From: Ilumatobacteraceae bacterium
GTDB taxonomy: Bacteria > Actinomycetota > Acidimicrobiia > Acidimicrobiales > Ilumatobacteraceae
Direction: 5' to 3'
Length of the DNA stretch: 34,911 nucleotides
Assembly (NCBI GenBank): GCA_017859785.1
Contig: JAFMMJ010000016.1
Location: 1-34,911 of the forward strand
Shown: in pieces, positions 1 to 6,581 of the stretch
How positions within the stretch are numbered: position 1 is the stretch's first letter
Layout of the letters: each line of letters begins with the position of its first letter
The notes under the pieces: generated by a model
Seen by the model: the letters and a program-made list of their open reading frames with translations, nothing else
Databases searched by the model: none
Told to the model about the DNA's origin: nothing
Translations under genes and position numbers: made by a program

Positions 1-57
1 TAGCGCACCTGCTTTGGGAGCAGGGGGTCGCGGGTTCGAATCCCGCCTTCCCGACCA
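1..57 (+). tRNA. tRNA-Pro (TGG), 5' end cut off by the window
   Basis: The 3' two thirds of a tRNA are visible. The anticodon stem is 8-12 with 20-24, around the loop TTTGGGA, which puts the anticodon TGG at 15-17. The T stem is 30-34 with 42-46 around TTCGAAT. The 3' acceptor strand CTTCCCG (47-53) is followed by discriminator A and an encoded CCA (55-57). The 5' acceptor strand and most of the D arm lie outside the window. Confidence 0.93.
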
Positions 58-100
58 GTGCGTTCGGGCCATCTGATTCCCGACTGGCAGAATCTCGCCC

Positions 101-1633
101 GTGAGGACGTTCGCCGACCCGCTTCGACGCGGTCTTTGCGTCGCCCCTGACTCACCCGCCGTCGTCGACACCGCCGCGAAGCTCACCCTGACGTTCACTG
201 AGCTCGACCTGCGCTGCCGCTCGATAGCGGGAGGGTTCTCCGCCCTCGGTCTGCGACCGGGCGATCGGGTCGCGTTGCTCATGGCGAACGGCCACACCTA
301 CATCGAGTCGTACGTGGCGCTTCCCGCCGTCGGATTCGTGATCGTGCCGATCAACACTCGCCTCGCCGATCCCGAGATCGAGTACATCCTGCGTGACGCC
401 GGCGTGCGCGCACTGATCACCGACCGTCCACCCTCGGCGATCGAGAACGTCGTCGAGCACGTCATCCGCGTCCCCGACGACTTCGAGCATCTGATCGCCT
501 CGGCTTCAACGCCCACCGAACTCGACGAGCTGCACGCCGTCGACGAGCACGATCTCGCCGGACTCTTCTACACCGGAGGCACGACGGGCCCCTCCAAGGG
601 GGTCATGCTCACCCATCGCAATCTGATCGCGAACATGTGGAACACGATCAACTGCTGCGAGATGCGGGCCGACGACCGCTACCTCGTCATGTCGCCGATG
701 TTCCACGCTGCCGGCACCTACGCGGTACTCGCCTCGCTCGCCCTCGGCGCCACCCAAGTGACCGTGCCGGCCTTCGATCCTGAGGTCGTGCTCGATGTCA
801 TCGCAGCCGAGGGCATCACCACGACCCTCGCCGTGCCAACGATGATGGTCGCGCTGTGTGAGTCGCAGAGTCGGCGTCCCCGCGACTCCACCTCGCTCCG
901 CCTGCTCACCCACGGCGCTTCACCGATCGCCGTCGAGACAGTCCGTCGCTTCCATCAACTGTTCCCTGGCACGGCGATGATCCACCTCTATGGCGCGACC
1001 GAACTATCACCGCTCACCACCGCACTCGCCGACGAGCAGGACGAACTCGGCGGACCGCGGGAGCGCTCATGCGGCCAACCGGTGCTCGGCTGCCGGGTCG
1101 CCATCATCGATTCCGATGGCAATCACCTGCCCGCAGGAGAGAGCGGCGAGGTCGTCGTGCGCGGCGACAACGTCATGGCCGGCTATTGGAACAAGCCCGA
1201 GGAGACCGCCGCCGTGCTCCGCAACGGCTGGTACCGGACCGGCGACGTGGGTTGGATCGACCCTCAGGGCTTTCTGTTCCTCGTCGATCGAGCAAAGGAC
1301 ATGATCGTGTCGGGCGGCGAGAACGTGTACTCAACCGAGGTTGAGCAGGCGCTCATGACCCACCCCGGGGTCCTGGAGTGCGCGGTCTACGGCATCCCAG
1401 ACCCGCGTTGGGGCGAGGCAGTGGCGGCAACGGTCGTCGCCCGCGAAGGAATCGACCTCACCGACACCGAGCTGGTCGAGCACTGCCGTCAGCTGATCGC
1501 CGGCTTCAAGGTTCCCCGGCGCATCGAGGTGATCGCAGATCCCTTGCCGAAATCCGCTGCCGGGAAGATCCTGAAGCGCGAGATCCGTGAGCCCTTCTGG
1601 GAGGGTCACGACGCGCGTGTGTCCGGCGCTTGA
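101..1633 (+). CDS. AMP-forming acyl-CoA synthetase (FadD-like)
   Basis: This 510-residue protein is a member of the adenylate-forming (ANL) superfamily, which activates a carboxylic acid with ATP and transfers it to CoA. The phosphate-binding loop TGGTTGPSKG lies at about 158-167, YGATE at 297-301, YRTGD at 378-382 and the hinge region DRAKDMIVSGGEN at 396-408. The catalytic lysine is K489 in PKSAAGK near the C-terminus. All core motifs are intact and the length is normal. The substrate cannot be read from sequence; medium- or long-chain fatty or aromatic acids are possible. The start is GTG with no Shine-Dalgarno sequence; a hexamer CAGAAT (88-93) ends 7 nt upstream, so the mRNA may be leaderless. 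A PanB-like gene follows 21 nt after the stop. Confidence 0.93.
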   Translation: MRTFADPLRRGLCVAPDSPAVVDTAAKLTLTFTELDLRCRSIAGGFSALGLRPGDRVALLMANGHTYIESYVALPAVGFVIVPINTRLADPEIEYILRDAGVRALITDRPPSAIENVVEHVIRVPDDFEHLIASASTPTELDELHAVDEHDLAGLFYTGGTTGPSKGVMLTHRNLIANMWNTINCCEMRADDRYLVMSPMFHAAGTYAVLASLALGATQVTVPAFDPEVVLDVIAAEGITTTLAVPTMMVALCESQSRRPRDSTSLRLLTHGASPIAVETVRRFHQLFPGTAMIHLYGATELSPLTTALADEQDELGGPRERSCGQPVLGCRVAIIDSDGNHLPAGESGEVVVRGDNVMAGYWNKPEETAAVLRNGWYRTGDVGWIDPQGFLFLVDRAKDMIVSGGENVYSTEVEQALMTHPGVLECAVYGIPDPRWGEAVAATVVAREGIDLTDTELVEHCRQLIAGFKVPRRIEVIADPLPKSAAGKILKREIREPFWEGHDARVSGA

Positions 1634-1642
1634 GGCGCGTCG

Positions 1643-1648
1643 TAGTCT
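1643..1648 (+). promoter_or_regulatory. Candidate -10 box TAGTCT for a leaderless mRNA
   Basis: TAGTCT matches TANNNT and ends 6 nt before the ATG at 1655, where no Shine-Dalgarno sequence is present. The geometry predicts transcription starting at or next to the ATG. No convincing -35 element is visible. Confidence 0.5.
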
Positions 1649-1654
1649 CAGCCC

Positions 1655-2458
1655 ATGAACCGAACGCGCCGCACCGTCGCCGACCTGCGAGCCCTGAAGG
1701 GGGTACGCCAACTCTCGATGGTGTACGTGGAGAACACCGATGAAGCTCGCGCTTGCGCCGAGGCCGGAGTCGATGTGCTGTCGATCGAACGGCACCTCTG
1801 GGATGCCGAGATGCGCGAGGCCGCCGGTGACTGCTTCGTTCAGGTCGGACTCCCCTTCGGCGTGCTCGCGACCACCGATGACTACCTGCGCGCCGGACAC
1901 GACGCGATCCGTTCCGGCGCCGACGCCTGCTACTGCGCCGCGAGCATCGAGGTGATCTCGCGACTGGCTGCCGAAGGGATCCCAGTCGTCGGACATGTCG
2001 GCCTCATCCCATCGCGGCGTACCTGGACGGGAGGCTTCCGGGCAGTCGGCAAGACCGTGGAGTCCGCGCTCGAGGTGTGGAAGGGGGTGCGCGCCCTCGA
2101 GGCCGCCGGGGCCTTCGCTGCCGAGATCGAGGTGGTGCCGCCCGAAATCGCCACTGAGATCTCTCGACGGACCTCGCTCGTCATGTTCTCGATGGGGGCT
2201 GGGGCCGGATGTGACGCGCAGTACCTGTTCTCTTGCGACCTGCTCGGCTACACCCGCGGCCACCTGCCTCGGCACGCCAAGGTGTACCGCGACTTCGCCT
2301 CGGAGTTCGACCGCTTGCAACGCGAACGAGTCGCCGCGTTCTCCGAGTTCATCGCCGATGTCGACTCGGGCGCCTATCCCGAGGAGCAGCACCTCGTTCC
2401 GGTGGACGCAGCCGTGGTCGACAAGTTCCTCAGCGTCCTCGACGCGGAGGAGAACTGA
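1655..2458 (+). CDS. Divergent PanB-fold (ketopantoate hydroxymethyltransferase-like) protein
   Basis: The 267-residue protein aligns by eye with 3-methyl-2-oxobutanoate hydroxymethyltransferase (PanB) and the PEP mutase/isocitrate lyase superfamily. Matching segments are the N-terminal TVADLRALK region, VVGHVGLIP at 111-119, TGGFRAVGK at 125-133, IEVVPPEI at 158-165 and GAGAGCDAQ at 181-189, followed by the DLLG motif at 195-198. The glutamate corresponding to the PanB active-site Glu (E159) is kept. The usual metal-binding segments are not: the expected VGDS is replaced near 41-45 by VLSIE, and the expected ADMPFG by VGLPFG at 64-69. A standard Mg-dependent PanB reaction is therefore doubtful. 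It sits between an acyl-CoA synthetase and a small lipoprotein. The family assignment is firm, the substrate unknown. Confidence 0.8.
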   Translation: MNRTRRTVADLRALKGVRQLSMVYVENTDEARACAEAGVDVLSIERHLWDAEMREAAGDCFVQVGLPFGVLATTDDYLRAGHDAIRSGADACYCAASIEVISRLAAEGIPVVGHVGLIPSRRTWTGGFRAVGKTVESALEVWKGVRALEAAGAFAAEIEVVPPEIATEISRRTSLVMFSMGAGAGCDAQYLFSCDLLGYTRGHLPRHAKVYRDFASEFDRLQRERVAAFSEFIADVDSGAYPEEQHLVPVDAAVVDKFLSVLDAEEN

Positions 2459-2928
2459 TCCAACGCAGCGGGGCCCTCATCGCGCTCGCCGTCGCGGTCG
2501 CTGCCTGCGCTCCATCGCAAACCGCGGGCGTCGAGGACCAACGGCCGCCAACGGCTCCAGAGTCGCTCGTGGTGTGCCTGTCCGCGACGGACGACTACAC
2601 CGAGGCCATCGGTGATCTCACCGGGGCCGACACGCTCTCGGGCGCACTCGAGGCTGTTGGAGTGGCCTTCGACAACTGCTCGATGGCGCGAACCGATGTG
2701 GAGTCCGATGCGGTCGTGCTCTCGCTGGGGGAGGCCGACCGAACCAACCTCCTCGAACCGCTGATCGACCTGCTCGACACGATGTCGCTCCACACCATCG
2801 TGCTCGCTATCGGGGTTGCTGATCCCAGCGTCTTCGATGCCGGGCCGGCCGGAGCGGATGGCTTTCGTCGACCGATCGCTCATCTCGCGGACACGCTTCG
2901 TGACCGCTGGGTGACTCCGACCGGCTAG
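2455..2928 (+). CDS. Small predicted lipoprotein of unknown function, non-standard start codon
   Basis: The frame continues from within the preceding gene, but a typical lipoprotein signal begins only at its end. From CTG at 2455 the N-terminus reads (M)IQRSGALIALAVAVAAC, with lipobox VAAC and the lipidated cysteine at position 18. No ATG, GTG or TTG lies at a suitable place. The nearest candidates are CTG at 2455, overlapping the upstream TGA, or ATC at 2458, both just after a GGAGGAG purine run (2446-2452). The mature part (about 140 residues) is rich in Asp, Leu and Ala and matches no family I recognise. Its TAG stop shares the palindrome CTAG with the stop of the convergent gene. Confidence 0.6.
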   Translation: MIQRSGALIALAVAVAACAPSQTAGVEDQRPPTAPESLVVCLSATDDYTEAIGDLTGADTLSGALEAVGVAFDNCSMARTDVESDAVVLSLGEADRTNLLEPLIDLLDTMSLHTIVLAIGVADPSVFDAGPAGADGFRRPIAHLADTLRDRWVTPTG

Positions 2929-3395
2929 AGCGCGATCGGCCCGTCGACCCTTGGCGCGGGCATCGGCTCGGCTACCCGTTCGGCACGAGGCAACGGCAAC
3001 CCGTGGGCGACGTAGGCGTCGAGGAGCCACCGGCCGGCCTCGGTACCGAGTACCGAGGTGACGATGTCGACATGAGCCCGCCGGAAGCCAGCACCGTGAC
3101 CTGCTGTGAGGCCTGCGAGCACGTGGGCGAGTTCGTGGGTGAGGGTGACCGGCGTCCACTGCGGCGCCGCCAGGCGGATCTCGAGCCCATCGGTGGTGGA
3201 GCGAGCGCAGGAGGAACGCGCATCAGCGCGTGCGGCGACGATCGGCACGACAGGACCGGGCCACCACGGGAGTGACATCGCTTGGAGCGCCAGACGTTCG
3301 AGATGCTCGAACCGGGTGATCGAGTCGAGGGTCGTGCCGCCGAAGGCCGCCTCCTCGGCGGCGTAGACCTGGCTGCGATCAGCGTCAAGCGTCAT
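2925..3395 (-). CDS. Putative zinc metallohydrolase, TIGR04338-like
   Basis: A 156-residue protein carrying the zincin motif HELAH at 87-91, with H100 or H108 as a possible third ligand, inside LTHELAHVLAGLTAGHGAGF. This arrangement and the size match the small actinobacterial putative metallohydrolases of TIGR04338. No signal peptide or membrane segment is seen, so it is probably cytoplasmic. The start ATG overlaps the upstream DUF2786 gene stop by 4 nt (ATGA at 3392-3395), so the two are translationally coupled; actinobacterial genomes often keep these two families adjacent. The substrate is unknown. Confidence 0.8.
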   Translation of the reverse strand: MTLDADRSQVYAAEEAAFGGTTLDSITRFEHLERLALQAMSLPWWPGPVVPIVAARADARSSCARSTTDGLEIRLAAPQWTPVTLTHELAHVLAGLTAGHGAGFRRAHVDIVTSVLGTEAGRWLLDAYVAHGLPLPRAERVAEPMPAPRVDGPIAL

Positions 3396-4135
3396 GATCC
3401 GCGACCGATCGCAGCTCGGCCCCGAAGCCGAACCCGGCCAACATCGGACTCAGCAGCCGCCTGACGGCCCGCCCGCAACCCGTCGCGAACCGCCGGCGCT
3501 GCTGGGCGCGCGGTGACGATCCGGCCGAGGCGCTCCCCCGCGAACTCTCGAACCACGACGTCTTGAGCGCGGAGCGCCGGCACGGTGGATGCAGGGTCGT
3601 CGGTGGCGGCGATCGCTTCGGCCCGCGCGGTTTGCAGCATCGACGCGACCTCGTCCGCGAAGCCGAACATGAACGACCGTCTCCAGCGCTGGGTGGCCGC
3701 CGCGGTCGCCCGACGCTCCAAGGCGGCCCGCTGGGTCATCTGAGAGAGCAGCGACGTGAAGAGCACCCGAACCACCAATGTGTCGCGGCGGTGACCGGTG
3801 ATGTGAGCGAGCGTGCCCCGACCGCCAGTCATAAAGGTGGCGAGGCAGCCGTGGGCCTCGGCGATACCCGCTAAGAGATGGAAGCGGGCTCTCACATAGG
3901 CGCCCCGACCGAGATCGAGCTCGGCGACCTCGAGTTGATCGGGGTCGATATCGCGAAGCGCCGACTCGGTGACGCGGTGCCGGGCGATGAGGTCGGCCGC
4001 CTTGCGAGCGAAGGCGTCGGCCTCCTCGGAATTGTCGGTGCCCTCGGCCATGGCGAGCAGCTTTCGAACCTTGTCGATCACGCGATGATCAGCCTCCGCG
4101 GGGGCGGTGGATGGTGCGTCGGTCATGGACGCCAT
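3392..4135 (-). CDS. DUF2786 domain protein
   Basis: A 247-residue protein with the DUF2786 signature near the N-terminus: KVRKLLAMAEGTDNSEEA at about 23-40, then AFARKAADLIARHRV. A middle helical region (about 75-180) and an Arg/Ala-rich C-terminus follow. The molecular function of DUF2786 is not known. Two ATGs are possible, at 4135 and at 4126 (fourth codon). The hexamer CAGGAT ends 7 nt before the second, which would suit a leaderless start there. It is the first gene of a two-gene operon with the metallohydrolase and is divergent from tRNA-Gly, with a 61-bp gap that holds nothing else recognisable. Confidence 0.82.
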   Translation of the reverse strand: MASMTDAPSTAPAEADHRVIDKVRKLLAMAEGTDNSEEADAFARKAADLIARHRVTESALRDIDPDQLEVAELDLGRGAYVRARFHLLAGIAEAHGCLATFMTGGRGTLAHITGHRRDTLVVRVLFTSLLSQMTQRAALERRATAAATQRWRRSFMFGFADEVASMLQTARAEAIAATDDPASTVPALRAQDVVVREFAGERLGRIVTARPAAPAVRDGLRAGRQAAAESDVGRVRLRGRAAIGRGS

Positions 4136-4196
4136 CCTGACCGAGGGGTGTGACCGAGGGGAGGATGAGGAGCGCCGGATAACGTTGCAGGCACTC

Positions 4197-4271
4197 GCGG
4201 GTGTAGTTCAACGGCTAGAACCTCAGCCTTCCAAGCTGATGATACGGGTTCGATTCCCGTCACCCGCTCCA
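4197..4271 (+). tRNA. tRNA-Gly (TCC)
   Basis: Acceptor arms GCGGGTG (4197-4203) and CACCCGC (4261-4267) pair perfectly. The anticodon stem TCAGC/GCTGA encloses CTTCCAA, giving anticodon TCC. The T loop is TTCGATT. Discriminator T is followed by an encoded CCA (4269-4271). A strong hairpin follows 4 nt downstream. Confidence 0.96.
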
Positions 4272-4275
4272 CGCG

Positions 4276-4305
4276 AAGGAGCCCGGGCCGAGGCCCGGGC
4301 TCCTT
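4276..4305 (+). terminator. Strong hairpin after tRNA-Gly, probable terminator
   Basis: Two perfectly complementary 14-nt arms (4276-4289 and 4292-4305, AAGGAGCCCGGGCC and its complement) are separated by GA. Only a weak T-rich stretch follows (TTGCATGTT). It lies between the convergent tRNA-Gly and rhodopsin genes and can work in both directions. Confidence 0.8.
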
Positions 4306-4316
4306 GCATGTTCGGT

Positions 4317-4340
4317 CTCTGGTCGCCGAGGCGACCAGAG
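4317..4340 (-). terminator. Second hairpin, just after the rhodopsin stop codon
   Basis: Perfect 11-nt arms (4317-4327 and 4330-4340) around a 2-nt loop lie 2 nt beyond the rhodopsin TGA at 4343-4345. With the neighbouring hairpin it forms a double barrier between the converging transcripts. No U-tract follows. Confidence 0.7.
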
Positions 4341-4342
4341 GA

Positions 4343-5053
4343 TCAGGACTCGTTCGCGGTGCGAGCCTTGGCGATCCCGAGGATCATCAGGCCGTAGAGC
4401 GCCTTCGCGGTGATGTCAGCGAAGGTGTAGCCCACCTGACGCAGCACCTCGAGGCCCTCGGAGTTCGCGTCGAACACCGGGAAGAGGTACGCGATCGGGT
4501 AGACGCACCAGGTCACGAGGAGCACCACCGTGGCGTTCTTGATCGCCCCGGCGACGGCACCCGACTCGCGGCTGGACGCCTCCTGGAGCTGCCCATAGAG
4601 CACCCACAGGATGTACACGAACGGGATCATCGCGAGGACCCACCAGAGCCACTTGGTTCCGTTGTCGCTCGAGACCTCTCCCGGGTAGCCGAGAGCGATC
4701 ATGAGGACGGTTGCGGGAACCAGCTTGCGCATGAGGCCCTTGCGAACCTCGTTGGCGACCCCGAGGACAATGAGCAACTCGATGACGAGGAGCGGAACGG
4801 TAATGAGCCAGTCCGCGTAGCGGTAGCCCTCGTTCATCTCGCCTTCGGAGAAGCCTTGCCAGATCCGGTAGTAGTGATAGCCCGCGATACCGACGACGAC
4901 CGCCGAGACAGCGACACCAGAGCGGTAGGCCTTCGCCACGCTGTTGATCTGCGTGAGGAAGTAGACGAAGGCACCCAGCATGACCGCGGTGCCGAAGGAC
5001 AGGGCGTTGTAGACGAGCGTGTAGTTGTCACCCGTCAACATGACTTCATTCAT
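4343..5053 (-). CDS. Proton-pumping microbial rhodopsin, green-tuned (DTE motif)
   Basis: A 236-residue, seven-helix type I rhodopsin. In helix C, RYADWLITVPLLVIE carries the counterion D81, T85 and proton donor E92, the D-T-E triad of outward proton pumps. L89 sits where proteorhodopsin has its spectral switch (L105), predicting green absorption. H60 matches the proteorhodopsin histidine (H75) that pairs with the counterion. Retinal binds K217 in FADITAKALYG, with D213 as second counterion. At the helix E site where xanthorhodopsin has Gly for its carotenoid antenna, this protein has W138 (WLWWVL, 135-140), so an antenna is unlikely. AGGAGG (5059-5064) lies 5 nt before the ATG. The gene is monocistronic; no retinal-synthesis gene is in the window. 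Confidence 0.97.
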   Translation of the reverse strand: MNEVMLTGDNYTLVYNALSFGTAVMLGAFVYFLTQINSVAKAYRSGVAVSAVVVGIAGYHYYRIWQGFSEGEMNEGYRYADWLITVPLLVIELLIVLGVANEVRKGLMRKLVPATVLMIALGYPGEVSSDNGTKWLWWVLAMIPFVYILWVLYGQLQEASSRESGAVAGAIKNATVVLLVTWCVYPIAYLFPVFDANSEGLEVLRQVGYTFADITAKALYGLMILGIAKARTANES

Positions 5054-5058
5054 TTGAA

Positions 5059-5105
5059 CCTCCTAGGTGCCCACGATTGGGCGAAAACACTTTTACACAT
5101 ATCGG
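5059..5105 (-). promoter_or_regulatory. Rhodopsin leader: consensus ribosome-binding site and AT-rich promoter patch
   Basis: Upstream of the rhodopsin ATG on the minus strand are AGGAGG (5059-5064), a small hairpin GCCCA-N4-TGGGC (5069-5082), and an AT-rich patch (about 5086-5101, reading ATGTGTAAAAGTGTTT) that stands out in this GC-rich sequence and probably holds the promoter. I cannot assign exact -10 and -35 boxes. Confidence 0.45.
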
Positions 5106-5145
5106 ATCCCCACCGGTGACTCTTGGCACACGCCGCCGGCCACTC

Positions 5146-6078
5146 CTAGGCAAGGATTCGGGCGAGGGCCGGGCCGGGCTTCGGTCGGGCACCCGGATGC
5201 TCGATCACCCATTCCGCAACCCGAACCGCGAATTCGGCGGCTTCGACCGGATCAGCTCCGCGCAGGAAGCGGGAGAGGAACGCCCCGGCGAAGGAATCTC
5301 CAGCGCCCGTCGCATCGACGAGCTTGTTCGAATGAGGAGGAACATGGTGGACACCACCGGCAGCACCGACGAGCGCCCCGTCGGCGTCAAGTTTCACCAC
5401 GATCAGCGCGCCGGGATACACATCGGCGAGCACTCGACACGCCGACTCGGGATTGTCGGCGCCGGTCAACACCGCCGCCTCCTCCTTGTTCGGAAGGAAG
5501 ACGTCGACTCCGAGATCGGTCGTGACCGAGAGGAAATGATCGACTCCCATCTCCTCGATCATCTGGAACGATCCCGGGTCCAAGCTGATGCGAGCCCCGG
5601 CCGCCTTCGCGATCACGGCGGCCCGGCGAGCTGCTGCCCGCGGGGGGTCAGTGAACAACGACCAGGCGGTGAGATGCAGATGGTCAGTGCTCGAGATCGC
5701 CGCGGAAGGCAGTTCCGAGGGCAGAAGATAGAAGTCGGCACCGTGCCCCGACACCATCGAGCGCTCCCCCGTATGGTCGACGAACACCGCGACCGAGCCC
5801 GTGGCGTGCGCTCCCGACTCGACAAGGTGGTGGGCGACGCCTTCCCGATCGAGGTCTTCTCGGGCGAGGAGCCCCATCTGGTCGCGCCCCACCTTGCCGA
5901 TGAAGGTCGTGGTCAAACCGCAACGGGTCGCCCAGACGGCGACATTGGCACCGCTCCCGCCTGGCAGGAGGACCACCTCGCCGAAGGTGTCTCCACCTCG
6001 GAGCAGCTCGCTATTGGTCCGAATGAGCACATCCCACGCGAAGTCGCCGAGCACACACAGTTTCGGGGAGGCGTCCAC
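5146..6078 (-). CDS. PfkB-family sugar/nucleoside kinase (ribokinase-like)
   Basis: With the GTG start at 6078 this is a 310-residue PfkB-family kinase, which phosphorylates a sugar or nucleoside hydroxyl using ATP. The N-terminal strand KLCVLGDFAWDV starts at residue 6, the first signature PGGSGANVA is at 39-47, and the second signature DATGAGDSFAGAFL is near 255-268, with catalytic base D261. The frame stays open to an ATG at 6150, but those 24 residues do not fit the family, and a TACCGT hexamer lies 7 nt before the GTG, so I prefer the shorter form. The substrate is not clear; ribokinase, adenosine kinase and fructokinase subfamilies are all possible. It lies upstream of rhodopsin on the same strand, with a 92-bp gap. 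Confidence 0.88.
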   Translation of the reverse strand: MDASPKLCVLGDFAWDVLIRTNSELLRGGDTFGEVVLLPGGSGANVAVWATRCGLTTTFIGKVGRDQMGLLAREDLDREGVAHHLVESGAHATGSVAVFVDHTGERSMVSGHGADFYLLPSELPSAAISSTDHLHLTAWSLFTDPPRAAARRAAVIAKAAGARISLDPGSFQMIEEMGVDHFLSVTTDLGVDVFLPNKEEAAVLTGADNPESACRVLADVYPGALIVVKLDADGALVGAAGGVHHVPPHSNKLVDATGAGDSFAGAFLSRFLRGADPVEAAEFAVRVAEWVIEHPGARPKPGPALARILA

Positions 6079-6085
6079 CCGCGCG

Positions 6086-6091
6086 ACGGTA
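6086..6091 (-). promoter_or_regulatory. Candidate -10 box TACCGT for the kinase
   Basis: On the minus strand TACCGT (TANNNT type) is followed by 7 nt and the GTG at 6078. This supports the short form of the kinase and a leaderless transcript. Confidence 0.45.
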
Positions 6092-6157
6092 GTGCGGACC
6101 CAGTCCGGCTCCACCGGCCAGTCGCGCGCAGCTGAGCGCCTGCCGACCATCCACCAC

Positions 6158-6212
6158 TTGTGTAATTGTGATCTCTATTTTGTGCGCTTGTGATCACACC
6201 CTGTGCTCACAA
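6158..6212. promoter_or_regulatory. Candidate operator: paired TTGTG-N3-TTGTGATC repeats
   Basis: An AT-rich patch upstream of the small membrane protein gene carries two copies of TTGTG-N3-TTGTGATC, at 6158-6173 and 6180-6195, in direct orientation 22 bp apart and differing only in the N3. An inverted TCACAA half-site follows at 6207-6212. TATTTT (6176-6181), a good -10 candidate for the plus-strand gene, lies between the two copies. The two-turn spacing suggests a regulator binding one face of the DNA. Which regulator is unknown. Confidence 0.5.
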
Positions 6213-6223
6213 GGAGGTACTCC

Positions 6224-6538
6224 ATGTACACGGTTGCACTGTTCATCACCATGGCGATCCTGCTGGAGGCGGTCATGACCGTCCTCCACAGCATCCTCGG
6301 GACCATCGGACTCTCCGACACCATCGGCAAGCTGCCGATCCTCGGAGCCAACCTCACACTCCTCATCGCCATCCTCATGGTGTGGCTCATGGGCGACGCC
6401 GGCTACGTGCTGGGTGGCTGGGGATGGGTACACGGCGACGATTGGATCAACGTCATCGCCAACGGAGCGATCATCGCGGGCATGATCCCGCTGAAGGACG
6501 CCGTCTTCGGCGCCATCTCCAAGGGCGTACGCGCCTGA
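6224..6538 (+). CDS. Small three-helix membrane protein of unknown function
   Basis: A 104-residue, very hydrophobic protein with probable membrane segments at about 3-20, 40-60 and 76-97. A Gly/Trp-rich loop (GGWGWVHGDDW) lies between the second and third helices, and the C-terminus is short and basic. AAGGAGG (6211-6217) sits 6 nt before the ATG at 6224. The frame opens earlier, at 6203, but that ATG would place the ribosome-binding site inside the gene, so I reject it. I recognise no family. It stands alone between a kinase and a bidirectional terminator, with a repeat-bearing upstream region, so it is likely to be specifically regulated. Confidence 0.82.
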   Translation: MYTVALFITMAILLEAVMTVLHSILGTIGLSDTIGKLPILGANLTLLIAILMVWLMGDAGYVLGGWGWVHGDDWINVIANGAIIAGMIPLKDAVFGAISKGVRA

Positions 6539-6548
6539 GTTGAGGGCT

Positions 6549-6581
6549 CGTGCTCGGCGCGGTCACCCCGCGCCGAGCACG
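6549..6581. terminator. Bidirectional terminator hairpin overlapping the end of the Nudix gene
   Basis: Perfect 14-nt arms, CGTGCTCGGCGCGG (6549-6562) and its complement (6568-6581), surround a 5-nt loop. It separates the convergent membrane protein and Nudix genes; its right arm encodes the last residues of the Nudix protein. Confidence 0.8.

Noticed and set aside
4304-5119. A 271-codon frame antisense to the rhodopsin gene
   Set aside because: The rhodopsin is unambiguous; the opposite frame is low-complexity and rich in Asp, Glu, His and Arg, without a ribosome-binding site.
5060-5150. Two CTCCTAGG copies 83 bp apart as a repeat or integration site
   Set aside because: One is simply the rhodopsin ribosome-binding site and the other covers the kinase stop codon; 8 bp is too short to mean more.
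6189-6198. TGTGATCACA as a CRP-type site
   Set aside because: CRP/FNR-type sites need TGTGA and TCACA about 6 bp apart; here they abut, so the paired-repeat interpretation is better.
4197-6581. A mobile element or genomic island between tRNA-Gly and the Nudix gene
   Set aside because: No integrase, no duplicated tRNA end and no direct repeats were seen; base composition is similar to the flanks.
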